A stretch of DNA of 60,613 nucleotides. It comes from Paracoccaceae bacterium (lineage in GTDB: Bacteria; Pseudomonadota; Alphaproteobacteria; Rhodobacterales; Rhodobacteraceae). The stretch lies in assembly GCA_026707935.1 (NCBI GenBank), contig JAPOVX010000317.1, positions 8,915 to 69,527 of the forward strand, in the 5' to 3' direction. A model generated the notes under the pieces. The model did not search any database. It was not told where the DNA came from and saw only the letters and a program-made list of their open reading frames with translations. Each line of letters begins with the position of its first letter. Position 1 is the first letter of the stretch. Below, piece by piece: positions 1-9,043 of this stretch. The position numbers and the translations under genes are program-made.

Positions 1-732
1 CATGTACAGAGTCTTTGCAGCAGAATTTACAATTTGGTCAATGGCTTGCATGGAAAAATTGAAGGTCATGAATTCGACGATCGGACGAAGTCCGGCAAAT
101 GCCGCGCCAACGGCGAGACCGGTAAATCCATGCTCGGTTATGGGCGTATCGATCACGCGGGCCTGGCCGAACTCCTCCAGCAGCCCTTGTGACACCTTGT
201 AAGCGCCCTGGTATTCCGCGACCTCCTCTCCCATCAGGAAGACGTCCGGGTTGGCGCGCATTTCCTCTGCCATCGCCTGGCGTAGCGCATCGCGGACCGT
301 GGTATTCGTCATGTCCGATTCGTCCGGTGTGTCCTCGCGTGCCTGTGCAACGGCAGGCCTGGTTCCGTCGCCGAGCCTTTTATCGCTTCGTGCGGACGTG
401 CCGGGGACCGACCCGGGGCTCTGGCGGGCGCTTCGGGCGCCGTCGCGGCTGTCCGCCTGGCCCGTGTCGGTTTCCGTGTCCCCGTCATCGCCTTCTTCGA
501 TCAACAGGGCAATCGGCGAGTTGATCGCAACCGACTCGGTTCCGGCAGGCACAAGCAATTTTGAAATCGTTCCTTCCTCGACCGCTTCGAGCTCCATGAT
601 CGCCTTGTCAGTCTCGATTTCCGCGATGACCTGTCCGGACGAAACGGCTTCACCTTCTTCGACAAGCCATTTGGCGACGGTTCCCTGTTCCATGGTCGGA
701 GACAACGCGGGCATGAGAATCTGTGTTGCCAT
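1..732 (-). CDS. pdhB: Pyruvate dehydrogenase E1 component subunit beta with N-terminal lipoyl domain (3' end cut by window)
   Basis: This is the beta subunit of the thiamine-diphosphate-dependent E1 enzyme that decarboxylates pyruvate and feeds acetyl groups to E2. The N-terminus is a biotinyl/lipoyl domain (residues 1-80); the lipoylation site is ETDKA with Lys43. A low-complexity, charged linker (about 82-125) follows, and then the start of the transketolase-like E1-beta fold ([49 protein letters not shown]). Fusion of a lipoyl domain to E1-beta is the usual alphaproteobacterial form. I chose the second of two adjacent ATGs (732; the other is 735) because it gives the usual [14 protein letters not shown] start and places AAGGA seven bases upstream. 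The gene lies 12 bases after pdhA, so the two are co-transcribed. The reading frame is open to base 1, so the C-terminal half lies outside the window. Confidence 0.95.
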   Translation of the reverse strand, partial: MATQILMPALSPTMEQGTVAKWLVEEGEAVSSGQVIAEIETDKAIMELEAVEEGTISKLLVPAGTESVAINSPIALLIEEGDDGDTETDTGQADSRDGARSARQSPGSVPGTSARSDKRLGDGTRPAVAQAREDTPDESDMTNTTVRDALRQAMAEEMRANPDVFLMGEEVAEYQGAYKVSQGLLEEFGQARVIDTPITEHGFTGLAVGAAFAGLRPIVEFMTFNFSMQAIDQIVNSAAKTLYM

Positions 733-744
733 CATGGAATCCTT

Positions 745-1734
745 TCAGGCGTACACGTCGGTATACAGATCATCCACCGGTGGTTCCGGACTGGATGTCG
801 CAAAGGTGGCAGCCTTGTTGACAACAGCCCTGATTTCCTTGTCCACGGCTTTCAGCGCATCGTCGTTGACATGGCCTTCTCCGACAATTCGGTCACGAAT
901 TCGGTCGATCGGATCGCTTTCCTCGCGAACTTTCTTGACTTCGTCCCGCGTCCGATACTTGGCAGGATCGGACATGGAATGACCGCGGTAACGGTATGTT
1001 TTCATTTCGAGAATGAATGGGCCTTTTCCCGCGCGGCACATTTTGGCGGCACGTTCGCCGGCTGACCTGACCTCAAGAACGTCCATGCCGTCGACGGTTT
1101 CGCCGCTTATCCCGAACGCTTCTCCTCGCGTATACAACTCGGGAGTTGACGAAGCCCTGCCCTGGGCCGTTCCCATGGCGTACTGGTTGTTTTCGATCAC
1201 GAAAATGCAGGGAAGATTCCAAAGGCTGGCCATGTTGAAGGTCTCGTAGACCTGCCCCTGGTTTGCCGCGCCTTCACCAAAATACGTGAAACAGACATTG
1301 TCCGTCTTTCGATACCTGTTGGCAAAGGCAAGACCGGCACCGATAGGAACCTGCGCGGCGACAATGCCGTGACCACCGAAGAAGTTCCTTTCGATCGAAA
1401 ACATGTGCATCGACCCGCCTTTACCGCGCGAATAACCGCCAATCCTGCCAGTCAGTTCGGCCATGACGCCATCCGGGTTCATCCCGCATGCCAGCATGTG
1501 TCCGTGGTCCCGGTACGACGTAATGCGTTGGTCTCCTTCGCGTGCGACGGCTTCCAGTCCGACAACAACGGCTTCCTGACCGATGTACAAATGGCAGAAT
1601 CCGCCGATTTCTCCCATTCCGTACAATTGCCCGGTCTTTTCCTCAAAGCGCCTGATGAGGAGCATGGAGCGGTAATAGTCGAGAAGTTCGCTTCCTTGCA
1701 CCTTGGGCTGCCGGGTGGTTTTCCGCCTTGCCAT
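745..1734 (-). CDS. pdhA: Pyruvate dehydrogenase E1 component subunit alpha
   Basis: This is the E1-alpha subunit, partner of the downstream pdhB product; together they bind thiamine diphosphate and catalyse the first step of the pyruvate dehydrogenase complex in the cytosol. The 329-residue protein has the expected landmarks: RRFEEKTGQLYGMGEIGGFC near the N-terminus, the ThDP-binding motif GEGAANQG ending in ENNQYAMGT, and the phosphorylation-loop-like YRYRGHSMSDPAKYR near the C-terminus. The open frame continues upstream to 1827, but ATG 1734 is preferred because GGAAGG lies seven bases before it and the protein then begins MARRKTTRQ, as in relatives. It is followed by pdhB after 12 bases and preceded by ftsB about 200 bases upstream on the same strand. 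Confidence 0.96.
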   Translation of the reverse strand: MARRKTTRQPKVQGSELLDYYRSMLLIRRFEEKTGQLYGMGEIGGFCHLYIGQEAVVVGLEAVAREGDQRITSYRDHGHMLACGMNPDGVMAELTGRIGGYSRGKGGSMHMFSIERNFFGGHGIVAAQVPIGAGLAFANRYRKTDNVCFTYFGEGAANQGQVYETFNMASLWNLPCIFVIENNQYAMGTAQGRASSTPELYTRGEAFGISGETVDGMDVLEVRSAGERAAKMCRAGKGPFILEMKTYRYRGHSMSDPAKYRTRDEVKKVREESDPIDRIRDRIVGEGHVNDDALKAVDKEIRAVVNKAATFATSSPEPPVDDLYTDVYA

Positions 1735-1937
1735 AGTCGCGCCTTCCGAATTCGGTCCAAATGTGGCCGGATCATAGTCAATCGGGTGACGACTTGCACG
1801 ATCGATTTTGGCCGTCGTGCGTTGCATGAAATCTCAAGATGACCGGCCCGGGCGGGGAGTTGATTCGCCTGCCTTGGTGAACGTGCTCGACGCCGGGCTC
1901 GAAAAGACGCGTCCGCGCGGACCCCGGTCAATCCGAC

Positions 1938-2240
1938 TCATTGAATGACGATTTCGTCCCCGCGCGCATATCCGAGAACGTCCCGGACACGTTCGTCCAG
2001 CAGGTCGAGATCAAGATAATCGTCCGAAAGGCGTCGAACCTTGTTCTCCAGTTCCTTGCGTTGCCGGGTCAGGCTTGCCAACCGCTGCTCGGCCTCTGCC
2101 ACGTCGGCCGTGACCTGCTCGCGTTGCATTTGCCCGAATTCTCCATTGACCGCCGCCCACGAAAAATATCCCGCCGCTGCCAATGCCGGGAACCCAAACA
2201 CGGCCATTCCAATATATGACGGCCTTTTTTCCGGATCCAT
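1938..2240 (-). CDS. ftsB: FtsB/DivIC-type septum formation initiator
   Basis: This is a small bitopic division protein, equivalent to FtsB, that in the family joins FtsL and FtsQ in the divisome. The 100 residues show a short cytosolic N-terminus, one transmembrane segment (about residues 11-30), and a heptad-rich coiled coil (about 32-75, EAEQRLASLTRQRKELENKV). The C-terminus carries the family ending LDLDLLDERVRDVLGYAR. Two starts abut (GTG 2243, ATG 2240); the ATG has GAGG eight bases upstream. In many Alphaproteobacteria this gene sits just upstream of pdhA, as here. Identification rests on topology, the C-terminal signature and the neighbour. Confidence 0.88.
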   Translation of the reverse strand: MDPEKRPSYIGMAVFGFPALAAAGYFSWAAVNGEFGQMQREQVTADVAEAEQRLASLTRQRKELENKVRRLSDDYLDLDLLDERVRDVLGYARGDEIVIQ

Positions 2241-2325
2241 CACTGCTGCCTCGATCCCGGTCCCTGCCGGTTCATTCCACTATTTCACAATCGCAATTCC
2301 GTGTAAATCGTTCGGCGGTTGCGCA

Positions 2326-2343
2326 CGTCCGTGAAGACGGACG
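2326..2343 (-). terminator. Stable hairpin downstream of the aldolase gene
   Basis: A perfect 7-bp inverted repeat (CGTCCGT and ACGGACG) closes a CTTC tetraloop when read on the minus strand. It lies in the roughly 300-base gene-free stretch 2241-2544 between the aldolase stop and ftsB. No U-tract follows, so it is not a classical intrinsic terminator; it could be an mRNA-stabilising or attenuating element. Nothing else in this stretch looks like a gene. Confidence 0.35.
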
Positions 2344-2544
2344 AGGCCTCTTTGGTTGGCCGCGGTGATCATGCACATGGCGCTCTCGGTAACGCGTGAC
2401 ATGAACTGATCGAAGCGCAGGGACAGGATCGAACAACCTACGTTCAGACTCAAGCCAACCATCCACAGTCCTGCTCGAGGGCGCAACAGGTCCCTGTTGT
2501 TTCGGGGGACAGGAACCCGTCGCGACGTGGGCAGGATCGGATAC

Positions 2545-3468
2545 TCATCCCTTGTAGATGTCAACGAGCGTGTCCAGCATGCGAATCGCTTCCGCGCGTT
2601 CGCGCTGGAATGTGTTTCTGCCGATAATCGACCCGTTCCCCCCGCCGTCGCGAATGGCCCGAGCCTGGAGAAAGACCTGTTCGTCGCCCTGTCTTGACCC
2701 ACCAGAAAACACCACGATCCTGCGCCTGGCCAATGCCGCGTCCATGCAGTGTGCAACGCGTCCCGCCATCGTCTCCAGTTCAATGTCGCCGTCGAGGTAA
2801 GCGGACCGGGATGCATCGAGGGCCAATTGGCCAGAGCTGAGCTTGACCTTAATGATGTGGGCGCCGAGGAGCGCGGCAAAATGCACGGCGTCCGCCACGA
2901 CATCCGTGGCAGTTTCGGCACTGCTGGCAAGGTCTTCCCCGCGAGGATAAGACCAGATGACGGTGGGCAGGCCCGATGCAGCTCCTTCCCGACGCAATTC
3001 GGCGATCTCTTCGAACATTTCCAGCGCCATGCTGGATCCCGGGTAGACGGAAAAGCCGATGGCCGACGCACCGATCCTGAGTGCATCGGCGACCGAGGCC
3101 GTGATCGACTGGTCCTTGGCCGATGCCTTTGGAACCAGTGCATTTGCCGAGTTGACCTTCAGAATCATCGGAATCTGACCGGCAAATCTCGCGGCGCCGG
3201 CTTCCAGGAAACCCAGCGGAGCGGCGATGGCGTTCAAACCGGCGTCGATGGCCAGCCGGAAATGATACTGGGGATCGTAGGCCGGTGGGTTCACGGAAAA
3301 CGACCGGGCCGGTCCGTGTTCAAATCCCTGGTCAACTGGCAGGATTATCATTTTCCCGGTCCCTCCCAGACGCCCATGCATGAGCATTCGACAGAGGTTG
3401 CCTTTCACCCCCGGGTTGTCACTCTCATAGTTGGCAAGGATTTCCCCGACCGTCTGCGTCATCATCAT
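2545..3468 (-). CDS. fbaB: Class I fructose-bisphosphate aldolase (DhnA/FbaB type)
   Basis: This enzyme cleaves fructose 1,6-bisphosphate to two triose phosphates through a Schiff-base lysine. The 307-residue sequence matches the archaeal-type class I family (DhnA/FbaB): LPVDQGFEHGP at residues 42-52, a (beta/alpha)8 pattern, HIIKVKLSSG at 204-213 containing the candidate Schiff-base lysine (Lys207 or Lys209), and a phosphate-binding end with FSGGSRQGDEQ and IIGRNTFQR. It therefore needs no metal, unlike the class II enzyme common in this operon in other alphas. The first of three consecutive ATGs (3468) overlaps the pgk stop as ATGA and has AAGGAG seven bases upstream, so translation is coupled to pgk. 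Confidence 0.93.
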   Translation of the reverse strand: MMMTQTVGEILANYESDNPGVKGNLCRMLMHGRLGGTGKMIILPVDQGFEHGPARSFSVNPPAYDPQYHFRLAIDAGLNAIAAPLGFLEAGAARFAGQIPMILKVNSANALVPKASAKDQSITASVADALRIGASAIGFSVYPGSSMALEMFEEIAELRREGAASGLPTVIWSYPRGEDLASSAETATDVVADAVHFAALLGAHIIKVKLSSGQLALDASRSAYLDGDIELETMAGRVAHCMDAALARRRIVVFSGGSRQGDEQVFLQARAIRDGGGNGSIIGRNTFQRERAEAIRMLDTLVDIYKG

Positions 3469-4673
3469 GACGAATCTCCTTCAGTTGCCAGCAGGGCCTG
3501 TATTCCGGGCAGGGGCTTTCCTTCGACCCACTCGAGGAATGCACCGCCAGCCGTCGACACGTAAGAAAACGAGCCGGCAACACCTGCTGTATTCAACGCG
3601 GCAATGGTGTCTCCACCGCCAGCGACCGTAGTCATTTCCCCGGCTGCCGAGCGAGCAGCGGCATGACGGACGAGTTCGCGTGTCGCGCGATCAAAGGGCC
3701 TGGTCTCGAACGCGCCCAGAGGCCCGTTCCAGATCAACGTCCTGGCCGTGTCGATGACAGATTTGACCTGCTCGACGCTCTTTGGACCCAGATCCAGAAT
3801 CATCTCATCGGGATGACATTCATCGGCAGACGTGACCCTGCAAGGCGCATCCGTCTCAAGTCTCGGCGCGACGACGACATCATCCGGCAGCGTAACCGAG
3901 CAGTCGAATCGCCTGGCGACGTCAAGTATCCCCCGGGCGGAATCGCCCATTTCGGACTCGCACAACGACCGACCGACTCCAAGCCCTTGCGCGGACAGGA
4001 ACGTATTCGCCATTCCGCCACCGATGACCACCCCGTCGACCTGCTTGACCAGACTTCGAAGAAGCCCGAGTTTGGAAGAAATTTTCGCCCCTCCGACGCA
4101 GGCGACGAATGGACGTTGAGGAGACTCGAGCGCATTTGTCAGTGCGCGGATCTCTCCTTGCATCAGGTCGCCGGCGCAACCCGGGAGCAGGCCCGGCACG
4201 CCTGCCGTCGATGCGTGGGCGCGATGGGCGGCGGAAAAGGCGTCGTTGCAGAAAAGATCGCCCAGCATCGCGAGCTCTCGCACGAACGCCTGGTCGTTGC
4301 TTTCTTCGCCAGGGACGAAACGCAGGTTTTCGAGGAGCAGTACATCGCCGTCGCTTGCGGATTTGACGGCAGGCAATGAACCCCTGCCCGGCGGGCCCGG
4401 GACGAACGAAACCTGCGAACCGATTTCTGCCGAGAGCGCCGGGACAGTCACCTCCAGGGACAACTCCGGAACGATTTGTCCATTGGGGCGGCCGAGATGC
4501 GCGACGAGGACAGGCATTCCACCAAGTTCAAGGATTCGCCTTATTGTCGGAGCAACGCGCGTGATGCGCGTGGAATCGGTTACGACTCCGTTCCGAACCG
4601 GCACATTGATGTCTATTCTGGTCAGAACGCGGCCACCATGTACGCTCAGGTCATCAAGGCCGGGCAGCTTCAC
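3465..4673 (-). CDS. pgk: Phosphoglycerate kinase
   Basis: Cytosolic glycolytic and gluconeogenic enzyme that transfers phosphate between 1,3-bisphosphoglycerate and ADP. The 402 residues carry the family landmarks: RIDINVPV at about 18-25 with the substrate Asp and Asn, HLGRPNG, LLLENLRF, the substrate-binding NDAFSAAHRAHAST, the hinge GGAKISSKLG, NGPLGAFE, and the nucleotide-binding GGGDTIAAL near the C-terminus. The HLGRPNG motif has Asn where Lys or Asp is more common. The start is GTG 4673, with AGGGGG six bases upstream. It overlaps the aldolase start by four bases. The gap gene usually found between tkt and pgk in alphas is not present here. Confidence 0.97.
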   Translation of the reverse strand: MKLPGLDDLSVHGGRVLTRIDINVPVRNGVVTDSTRITRVAPTIRRILELGGMPVLVAHLGRPNGQIVPELSLEVTVPALSAEIGSQVSFVPGPPGRGSLPAVKSASDGDVLLLENLRFVPGEESNDQAFVRELAMLGDLFCNDAFSAAHRAHASTAGVPGLLPGCAGDLMQGEIRALTNALESPQRPFVACVGGAKISSKLGLLRSLVKQVDGVVIGGGMANTFLSAQGLGVGRSLCESEMGDSARGILDVARRFDCSVTLPDDVVVAPRLETDAPCRVTSADECHPDEMILDLGPKSVEQVKSVIDTARTLIWNGPLGAFETRPFDRATRELVRHAAARSAAGEMTTVAGGGDTIAALNTAGVAGSFSYVSTAGGAFLEWVEGKPLPGIQALLATEGDSS

Positions 4674-4815
4674 CTCGGACCCCCTCGGTTTCGTCGGGTT
4701 TCCGTGGCGGCGCTGGCCAGGTTCCCGAATGGTTTCACATTCCGGATGTGGCTTTCCCGAATTTCGAGAACCGGCACCCGGTCAACCAGGATCGTACACG
4801 TTGGCGGCCTCAGGC

Positions 4816-4851
4816 AACCTCCCGACGGGCAATTTCTGCGCCCGGGAGGTT
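4816..4851 (-). other. Strong hairpin in the tkt-pgk intergenic space
   Basis: A perfect 9-bp inverted repeat (AACCTCCCG and CGGGAGGTT, 4816-4824 and 4843-4851) is extended by an inner GGGC/GCCC pairing. It lies in the 222-base space between the tkt stop and the pgk start, on the transcribed strand of both genes. There is no T-run, so it may be an RNA processing, stability or attenuation element rather than a terminator. Confidence 0.4.
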
Positions 4852-4895
4852 CCGCCTCGGGTGTGGCTGATTCGGCCGTTGTGTGCCCATGGTTG

Positions 4896-6914
4896 TCACA
4901 GGAGCGCAAGTGCAGCATCCGCGACCTTTCCGGCAGTGATGCCAAAATGCTCGTAGAGCGCCTTTGACGGGGCCGAGGCACCAAAGGAATCCATGCCGAT
5001 GAAGGCGGAGCGCCGGTGATTTCCCCGTTCGCCAGACAGCCATTCATCCCATCCCAGGCGGCCCCCTGCTTCGACAGCTACCCTGACCGGGCCAGCCGGT
5101 AGAACCTGCCTGCGATATTTTTCATCCTGGCTTCTGAAGATCTCCCAGCATGGCATCGAAACGACCCTGGTTCCGATCCCTTTGTCCTGGAGGATGCCCC
5201 GTGCATCCATGGCGACCTCGACTTCGGTTCCCGTCGCCATGAGGATGACGCGGCATCGACCGCTGGACCGGGCCAGAATGTAGGCTCCCAGGCGCGTACG
5301 GTTCTTGCGTGCATACTGTGTTCGCAAAGTCCGTGCAGACTGCCTCGACAGAGACAGGACCGTGGGTGTTCTTGTTGCAGAGATGGCAATCTCCCATGCT
5401 TCGGCTGTTTCCGCGGAATCCGCAGGCCTTATGACATTCAAATTGGGAGTTGCGCGAAGCATCGCCAGGTGTTCGACCGGTTGATGGGTTGGACCATCTT
5501 CGCCGAGACCAATCGAGTCGTGCGTCATGACGTAGGTTACCGGAAGACCCATGAGGGCGGAAAGGCGCATGGCCGGGCGGGCATAATCCGCAAAGCACAG
5601 GAACGTTCCTCCGTAAGGGCGGACGCCTCCGTGCAACGCCATTCCATTCATCGCCCCCGCCATGGCGTGCTCGCGAACACCGTAGTGAACATGGCGTCCC
5701 AGTCGATTCGATGGGCAAAAGGGTTCCATTCCGGATGTGCGCGTGTTGTTCGAGCCGGTCAGGTCGGCGGACCCGCCGAATGCTTCCTTGACTATCGGCG
5801 TTATCGCCTCGAGCGCAACCTGTGACGATTTTCTCGTTGCACTCATCGGCTGGTCGTCGGCCACCGACCGTTTCACGCGCCGAATTGCCGCTGCCAGTTT
5901 GCCGGGAGTCTGTCCGGCGGTGACGCGATCGAACTCCCTCCGGATCGCGGGTTTTGCCCGCTTGAGATTGCGTTCCCACTCCTCGCGGATCTTCGCGCCG
6001 CGTGCACCGAATTCCTGCCAGAGGCGCAAGGTATCGTCCGGGACCTTGAAGTCTGGTGATTCCCAGCCGTAGGCCTTTTTCATCTGGTCCAGTTCGCCGT
6101 CCTTGATCGCGTAACCATGGGCTGCAGCCGTCCCTTCGACACCTTCAACCCCCCACGCTGCCCGCGTGCGACAGGCAATCATCGAAGGTCGGGATTCTTC
6201 CATGGCCGCAGCGATTGCCTGGCCGATTTCATCGGGATCATGGCCATCGCATGCACTGACAGACCAGCCCGCGGCCTCCCATCGGAAGATTTGGTCCGTG
6301 CGATCGGAAATGCTGACGGGCCCGTCGATAGTGATACCGTTGTCATCCCAGAGAACGATCAGCTTGTCCAGTTCCTGGTGCCCGGCCAACCCCATGGCCT
6401 CATGACTGACGCCTTCCATCAGGCATCCGTCTCCGGCGATGACAAACGTGAAATGATCGACGATCGATCTGCCAAACCTTGCGCGCAGCGCCGCCTCGGC
6501 CATGGCGAAGCCGACTCCGTTGGCGAGTCCCTGTCCAAGCGGTCCGGTGGTCGTTTCAATTCCGCTGGCGTGCCCGTACTCGGGGTGGCCGGCGGTTCTG
6601 GATCCCAGCTGTCTGAACGCCCGGATTTGATCGATGGGCATGTCACGGTGACCTGTGAGGTACAACAGCGCGTAGAGCAGCATCGAACCGTGACCAGCCG
6701 AGAGAATGAAACGGTCGCGGTCTGGCCAGTGCGGCGCCCCGGGATCAAACTTCAGAAACCGCCTGAACAGCACGGTTGCGACATCCGCCATTCCAATTGG
6801 CATACCCTGGTGCCCCGAGGCGGCGCCGTGAACGGCCTGGGCGGAGAGAAACCTTATCGCATTTGCGAGTTGCCAATGGATAGGATGTTCGTTCCGCAAT
6901 TTTTCGAGATTCAT
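4896..6914 (-). CDS. tkt: Transketolase
   Basis: Thiamine-diphosphate enzyme of the pentose phosphate pathway that moves two-carbon ketol units between sugar phosphates. The 672 residues show the N-terminal ThDP/Mg motif GDGCLMEG with the downstream DDNGITIDG, the family opening LANAIRFLSAQAV, the middle-domain GVREHAMAGAMNGMALHGG, and the THDSIGLGEDGPTHQP loop with catalytic-site residues. The frame stays open to 6956, but ATG 6914 is favoured: GGAAGG lies eight bases upstream and the protein then starts MNLEKLRNEHP at normal family length. It is first in a minus-strand run with pgk and the aldolase, although 222 bases and a strong hairpin separate it from pgk. Confidence 0.97.
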   Translation of the reverse strand: MNLEKLRNEHPIHWQLANAIRFLSAQAVHGAASGHQGMPIGMADVATVLFRRFLKFDPGAPHWPDRDRFILSAGHGSMLLYALLYLTGHRDMPIDQIRAFRQLGSRTAGHPEYGHASGIETTTGPLGQGLANGVGFAMAEAALRARFGRSIVDHFTFVIAGDGCLMEGVSHEAMGLAGHQELDKLIVLWDDNGITIDGPVSISDRTDQIFRWEAAGWSVSACDGHDPDEIGQAIAAAMEESRPSMIACRTRAAWGVEGVEGTAAAHGYAIKDGELDQMKKAYGWESPDFKVPDDTLRLWQEFGARGAKIREEWERNLKRAKPAIRREFDRVTAGQTPGKLAAAIRRVKRSVADDQPMSATRKSSQVALEAITPIVKEAFGGSADLTGSNNTRTSGMEPFCPSNRLGRHVHYGVREHAMAGAMNGMALHGGVRPYGGTFLCFADYARPAMRLSALMGLPVTYVMTHDSIGLGEDGPTHQPVEHLAMLRATPNLNVIRPADSAETAEAWEIAISATRTPTVLSLSRQSARTLRTQYARKNRTRLGAYILARSSGRCRVILMATGTEVEVAMDARGILQDKGIGTRVVSMPCWEIFRSQDEKYRRQVLPAGPVRVAVEAGGRLGWDEWLSGERGNHRRSAFIGMDSFGASAPSKALYEHFGITAGKVADAALALL

Positions 6915-7417
6915 GATCCTGTCCTTCCAGTCCGACAGTTTCCCCGGCAGTGTCACGAAACCGCCACGGGCCTGATAGCAACCTCCAACCGTAGGTCAAG
7001 GATACGTTTGTGCCGGGGCGACGTGTCGAAACAGCGCCCGGGGACGGCGGACGCAACCGGGATTGACTCAAACCGAAAATGAAGGGCCGTTCCGACCACC
7101 GGGCAAACTGATCCCCGGGACGAAATGGACCCGGTTGTGTCGCTTTGCACGACGTCGTGGCAGCCATCGTCATTCAACTTTCTCGAATTCGATATAGTGG
7201 GGTTGACGTGGACAGGAAATGTCAATTTGCCTTGAGCCGGCACAAGGCAAGGTGATGTCCGGATCGTTGTCGGACTTGACGCCAGTGAATTGCTGAATTC
7301 ACAGATGCATGTCGTCCGCCACTGTTTGTTTCGCGAGGAGTTTTCAGAGTCACTCATCGGTTGAAAAACGGGATTCAGTGCGGCAGGATGTCGGTTGGAC
7401 AGATATCGAGCGGGAGC
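6915..7417. promoter_or_regulatory. Divergent intergenic region between tkt and the zapA pair
   Basis: About 500 bases separate the tkt start from the coiled-coil gene, so promoters for both directions should lie here. The clearest element is a perfect inverted repeat GTGAATT-GCTG-AATTCAC at 7285-7302, preceded by TTGACG at 7276-7281; this could be an operator or a small hairpin in the 5' leader of the zapA pair. I see no convincing -10 box. No coding sequence on either strand looks real. Confidence 0.4.
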
Positions 7418-7948
7418 ATGGAAGAGATTTCGGAACTGGAGAACCGTCTCAAGGACGCACTTGCCGTAATTGACGCAGCCATCAGCGATCGTGAAGGAGT
7501 GGCGGACATTGTCGAGTTGCGACAGCGAAATGCCGAATTGAAAGCCGGAATTGACGCAGCCGAGCAGGCCGCTGCCAAAGCCGAGGTCCGGCTCGCGGAA
7601 ACCGTGGCGGAACTGGATTTGGCCAAGCACATTTCCGGAGCCGCAGCCGACACAGGCGAAGTCGTCGAGTCGATAAGCCGAGCTCATTCGGGCCTCGATG
7701 GCCAGCTTCAGGTCGTTCAAGCGAGACTCGAAGATGCGTTGGGGCAAATTTCCGATCTTGCAAACCAGGTACAGAATCTTGTTCAGATTGCCGCCAGTCA
7801 GTCTTCGGCAGACATGAGCCGTCCGGACCGGTCGGAGGTAGAAGCGGAGATGGAAAGGCTTCGGCAGACCAGGCAGGACGATGTGAATCACATCAACGGA
7901 ATTCTGGAAAAGCTGTTGCCCCTGGTCGAAGGAGAACGCGGTGCCTGA
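7418..7948 (+). CDS. Coiled-coil protein encoded upstream of zapA
   Basis: This is an acidic, almost wholly helical protein of about 176 residues. Heptad-like segments (EISELENRLKDALAVIDAAI, LRQRNAELKAGIDAAEQAA, QVVQARLEDALGQISDLA) fill most of its length; there is no signal peptide or membrane segment. Small coiled-coil proteins of this kind commonly precede zapA in Alphaproteobacteria, which suggests a role with ZapA at the division ring, but no function is proven. Upstream in-frame starts exist at 7388 (ATG) and 7361 (TTG); none has a clear ribosome site, so the start is uncertain. Its stop overlaps the zapA start, implying translational coupling. Confidence 0.75.
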   Translation: MEEISELENRLKDALAVIDAAISDREGVADIVELRQRNAELKAGIDAAEQAAAKAEVRLAETVAELDLAKHISGAAADTGEVVESISRAHSGLDGQLQVVQARLEDALGQISDLANQVQNLVQIAASQSSADMSRPDRSEVEAEMERLRQTRQDDVNHINGILEKLLPLVEGERGA

Positions 7949-8393
7949 AATCGTCGTGACAATTGCCGGCAGGGCATTCGAACTCACCTGCGGAGAAGGC
8001 GAGGAAAAAGCGCTCAAGAATGCGGCAAATCGCCTCGACATGGAGGCAGCCGTCCTGACGGATGCGATGGGCCGTATTCCCGAGTCGCGATTGTTGCTGT
8101 TGGCGGGGCTCATGGTCGCGAACAAGACGGTTGAACTGGAAAGCGATGCCGCTCGGATCGCCGAGAAAGCTGCCAGGGAAGCGAACGATCTTGCTCAAAA
8201 GACGATGGATGACCTCCGCAAGGTCAAGGGTGAATTGACCCGGGCGAAAGTACGCCTTGCTGACCTGCAGGAAAGGTTCGACGCCGAACTGAAGTCGGCC
8301 AAACAGAAAGGTCAGGCCAGCGACGAACTTCTCGAGAGCATGAATCGGATGGTCGAGGCGGTTGAACGGGTCGCGGCCCCTCTGAGCCGATAA
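7941..8393 (+). CDS. zapA: Cell division protein ZapA
   Basis: ZapA binds FtsZ filaments and promotes their bundling at mid-cell. The first 80 or so residues hold the ZapA fold, with the typical opening VVTIAGRAFELTCGEGEE, followed by ALKNAANRLDMEA and the hydrophobic helix RLLLLAGLMVANKTVEL. The remainder (about 80-150) is a long charged coiled coil, which makes this copy (150 residues) longer than the roughly 110-residue E. coli protein. Translation starts at GTG 7941, eight bases inside the upstream gene, with GGAG at a normal distance. It converges on grxD after 32 bases; no 6S RNA is evident after zapA, where it often lies. Confidence 0.9.
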   Translation: MPEIVVTIAGRAFELTCGEGEEKALKNAANRLDMEAAVLTDAMGRIPESRLLLLAGLMVANKTVELESDAARIAEKAAREANDLAQKTMDDLRKVKGELTRAKVRLADLQERFDAELKSAKQKGQASDELLESMNRMVEAVERVAAPLSR

Positions 8394-8425
8394 CGTGGAC
8401 TGGATTCGGATCAACTCAACCCAAA

Positions 8426-8788
8426 TCAGCGGTTCGATTCACGGATTCGATTGGCTGCAGCCTTGTCGTAGGCGATTCCCTTGTCGTCGAACAGTTCGTC
8501 CAGTTCTCCCGAAAGGGTCATCTCCGTGACGATGTCACAACCGCCAATGAACTCTCCCTTGACGTAGAGTTGCGGAATTGTCGGCCAGTCCGAATAATCC
8601 TTGATGCCCTGGCGCAGTTCCTCGTCGGCAAGAACGTTGATATCCTTGAACGTGACTTCCATGTAGTTGAGTACGCCCGCGATTCTGGAAGAAAACCCGC
8701 ACTGGGGCATGCTGCTTGTCCCCTTCATGAACAGCACAACGTCGTTTTCACCGATCTCGGCTCCGATCGTATCATTTACGTTAGACAT
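8426..8788 (-). CDS. grxD: Monothiol glutaredoxin, Grx4 type
   Basis: This is a CGFS-type monothiol glutaredoxin that carries or delivers [2Fe-2S] clusters. The 120-residue protein has the hallmark PQCGFSSRI (Cys30), the glutathione-binding [19 protein letters not shown], and the C-terminal acidic helix. ATG 8788 is preferred over the longer frame to 8845: GGAAG precedes it and the product starts MSNVND at normal family length. The next gene upstream on the same strand is bolA, its well-known partner in Fe-S cluster and iron signalling; the two are about 255 bases apart, so they may be one transcript. Confidence 0.95.
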   Translation of the reverse strand: MSNVNDTIGAEIGENDVVLFMKGTSSMPQCGFSSRIAGVLNYMEVTFKDINVLADEELRQGIKDYSDWPTIPQLYVKGEFIGGCDIVTEMTLSGELDELFDDKGIAYDKAAANRIRESNR

Positions 8789-9043
8789 ATCCTGAACTTC
8801 CTTTCGGTTTCTGCGCAGTTTTCCCGGCCGCGACCTGTTCGCCACGGATAGTGTGGAGAGTCAGCAAACCGTTCTGCGGACACCCGTGCGATTTCACGCC
8901 GGCCGCATGCCTTTCCAGGACTTCGTCCGAATCCCTGCTTGCAAACCCGTGGTGTCCGCCGGGAAACGTGCCAGACGCGGTCTGGACGGGTGCAACGTGA
9001 CACAAAGGCGCGACAAATGGCCCGTAACTCGCCAATCTGCGGT

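Noticed and set aside
2749..3564. A 271-codon plus-strand frame
   Set aside because: It lies antisense to the aldolase and pgk genes; no motifs.
6953..8125. A 390-codon open frame on the minus strand
   Set aside because: It is antisense to the coiled-coil gene and zapA and spans the divergent promoter region; no family resemblance.
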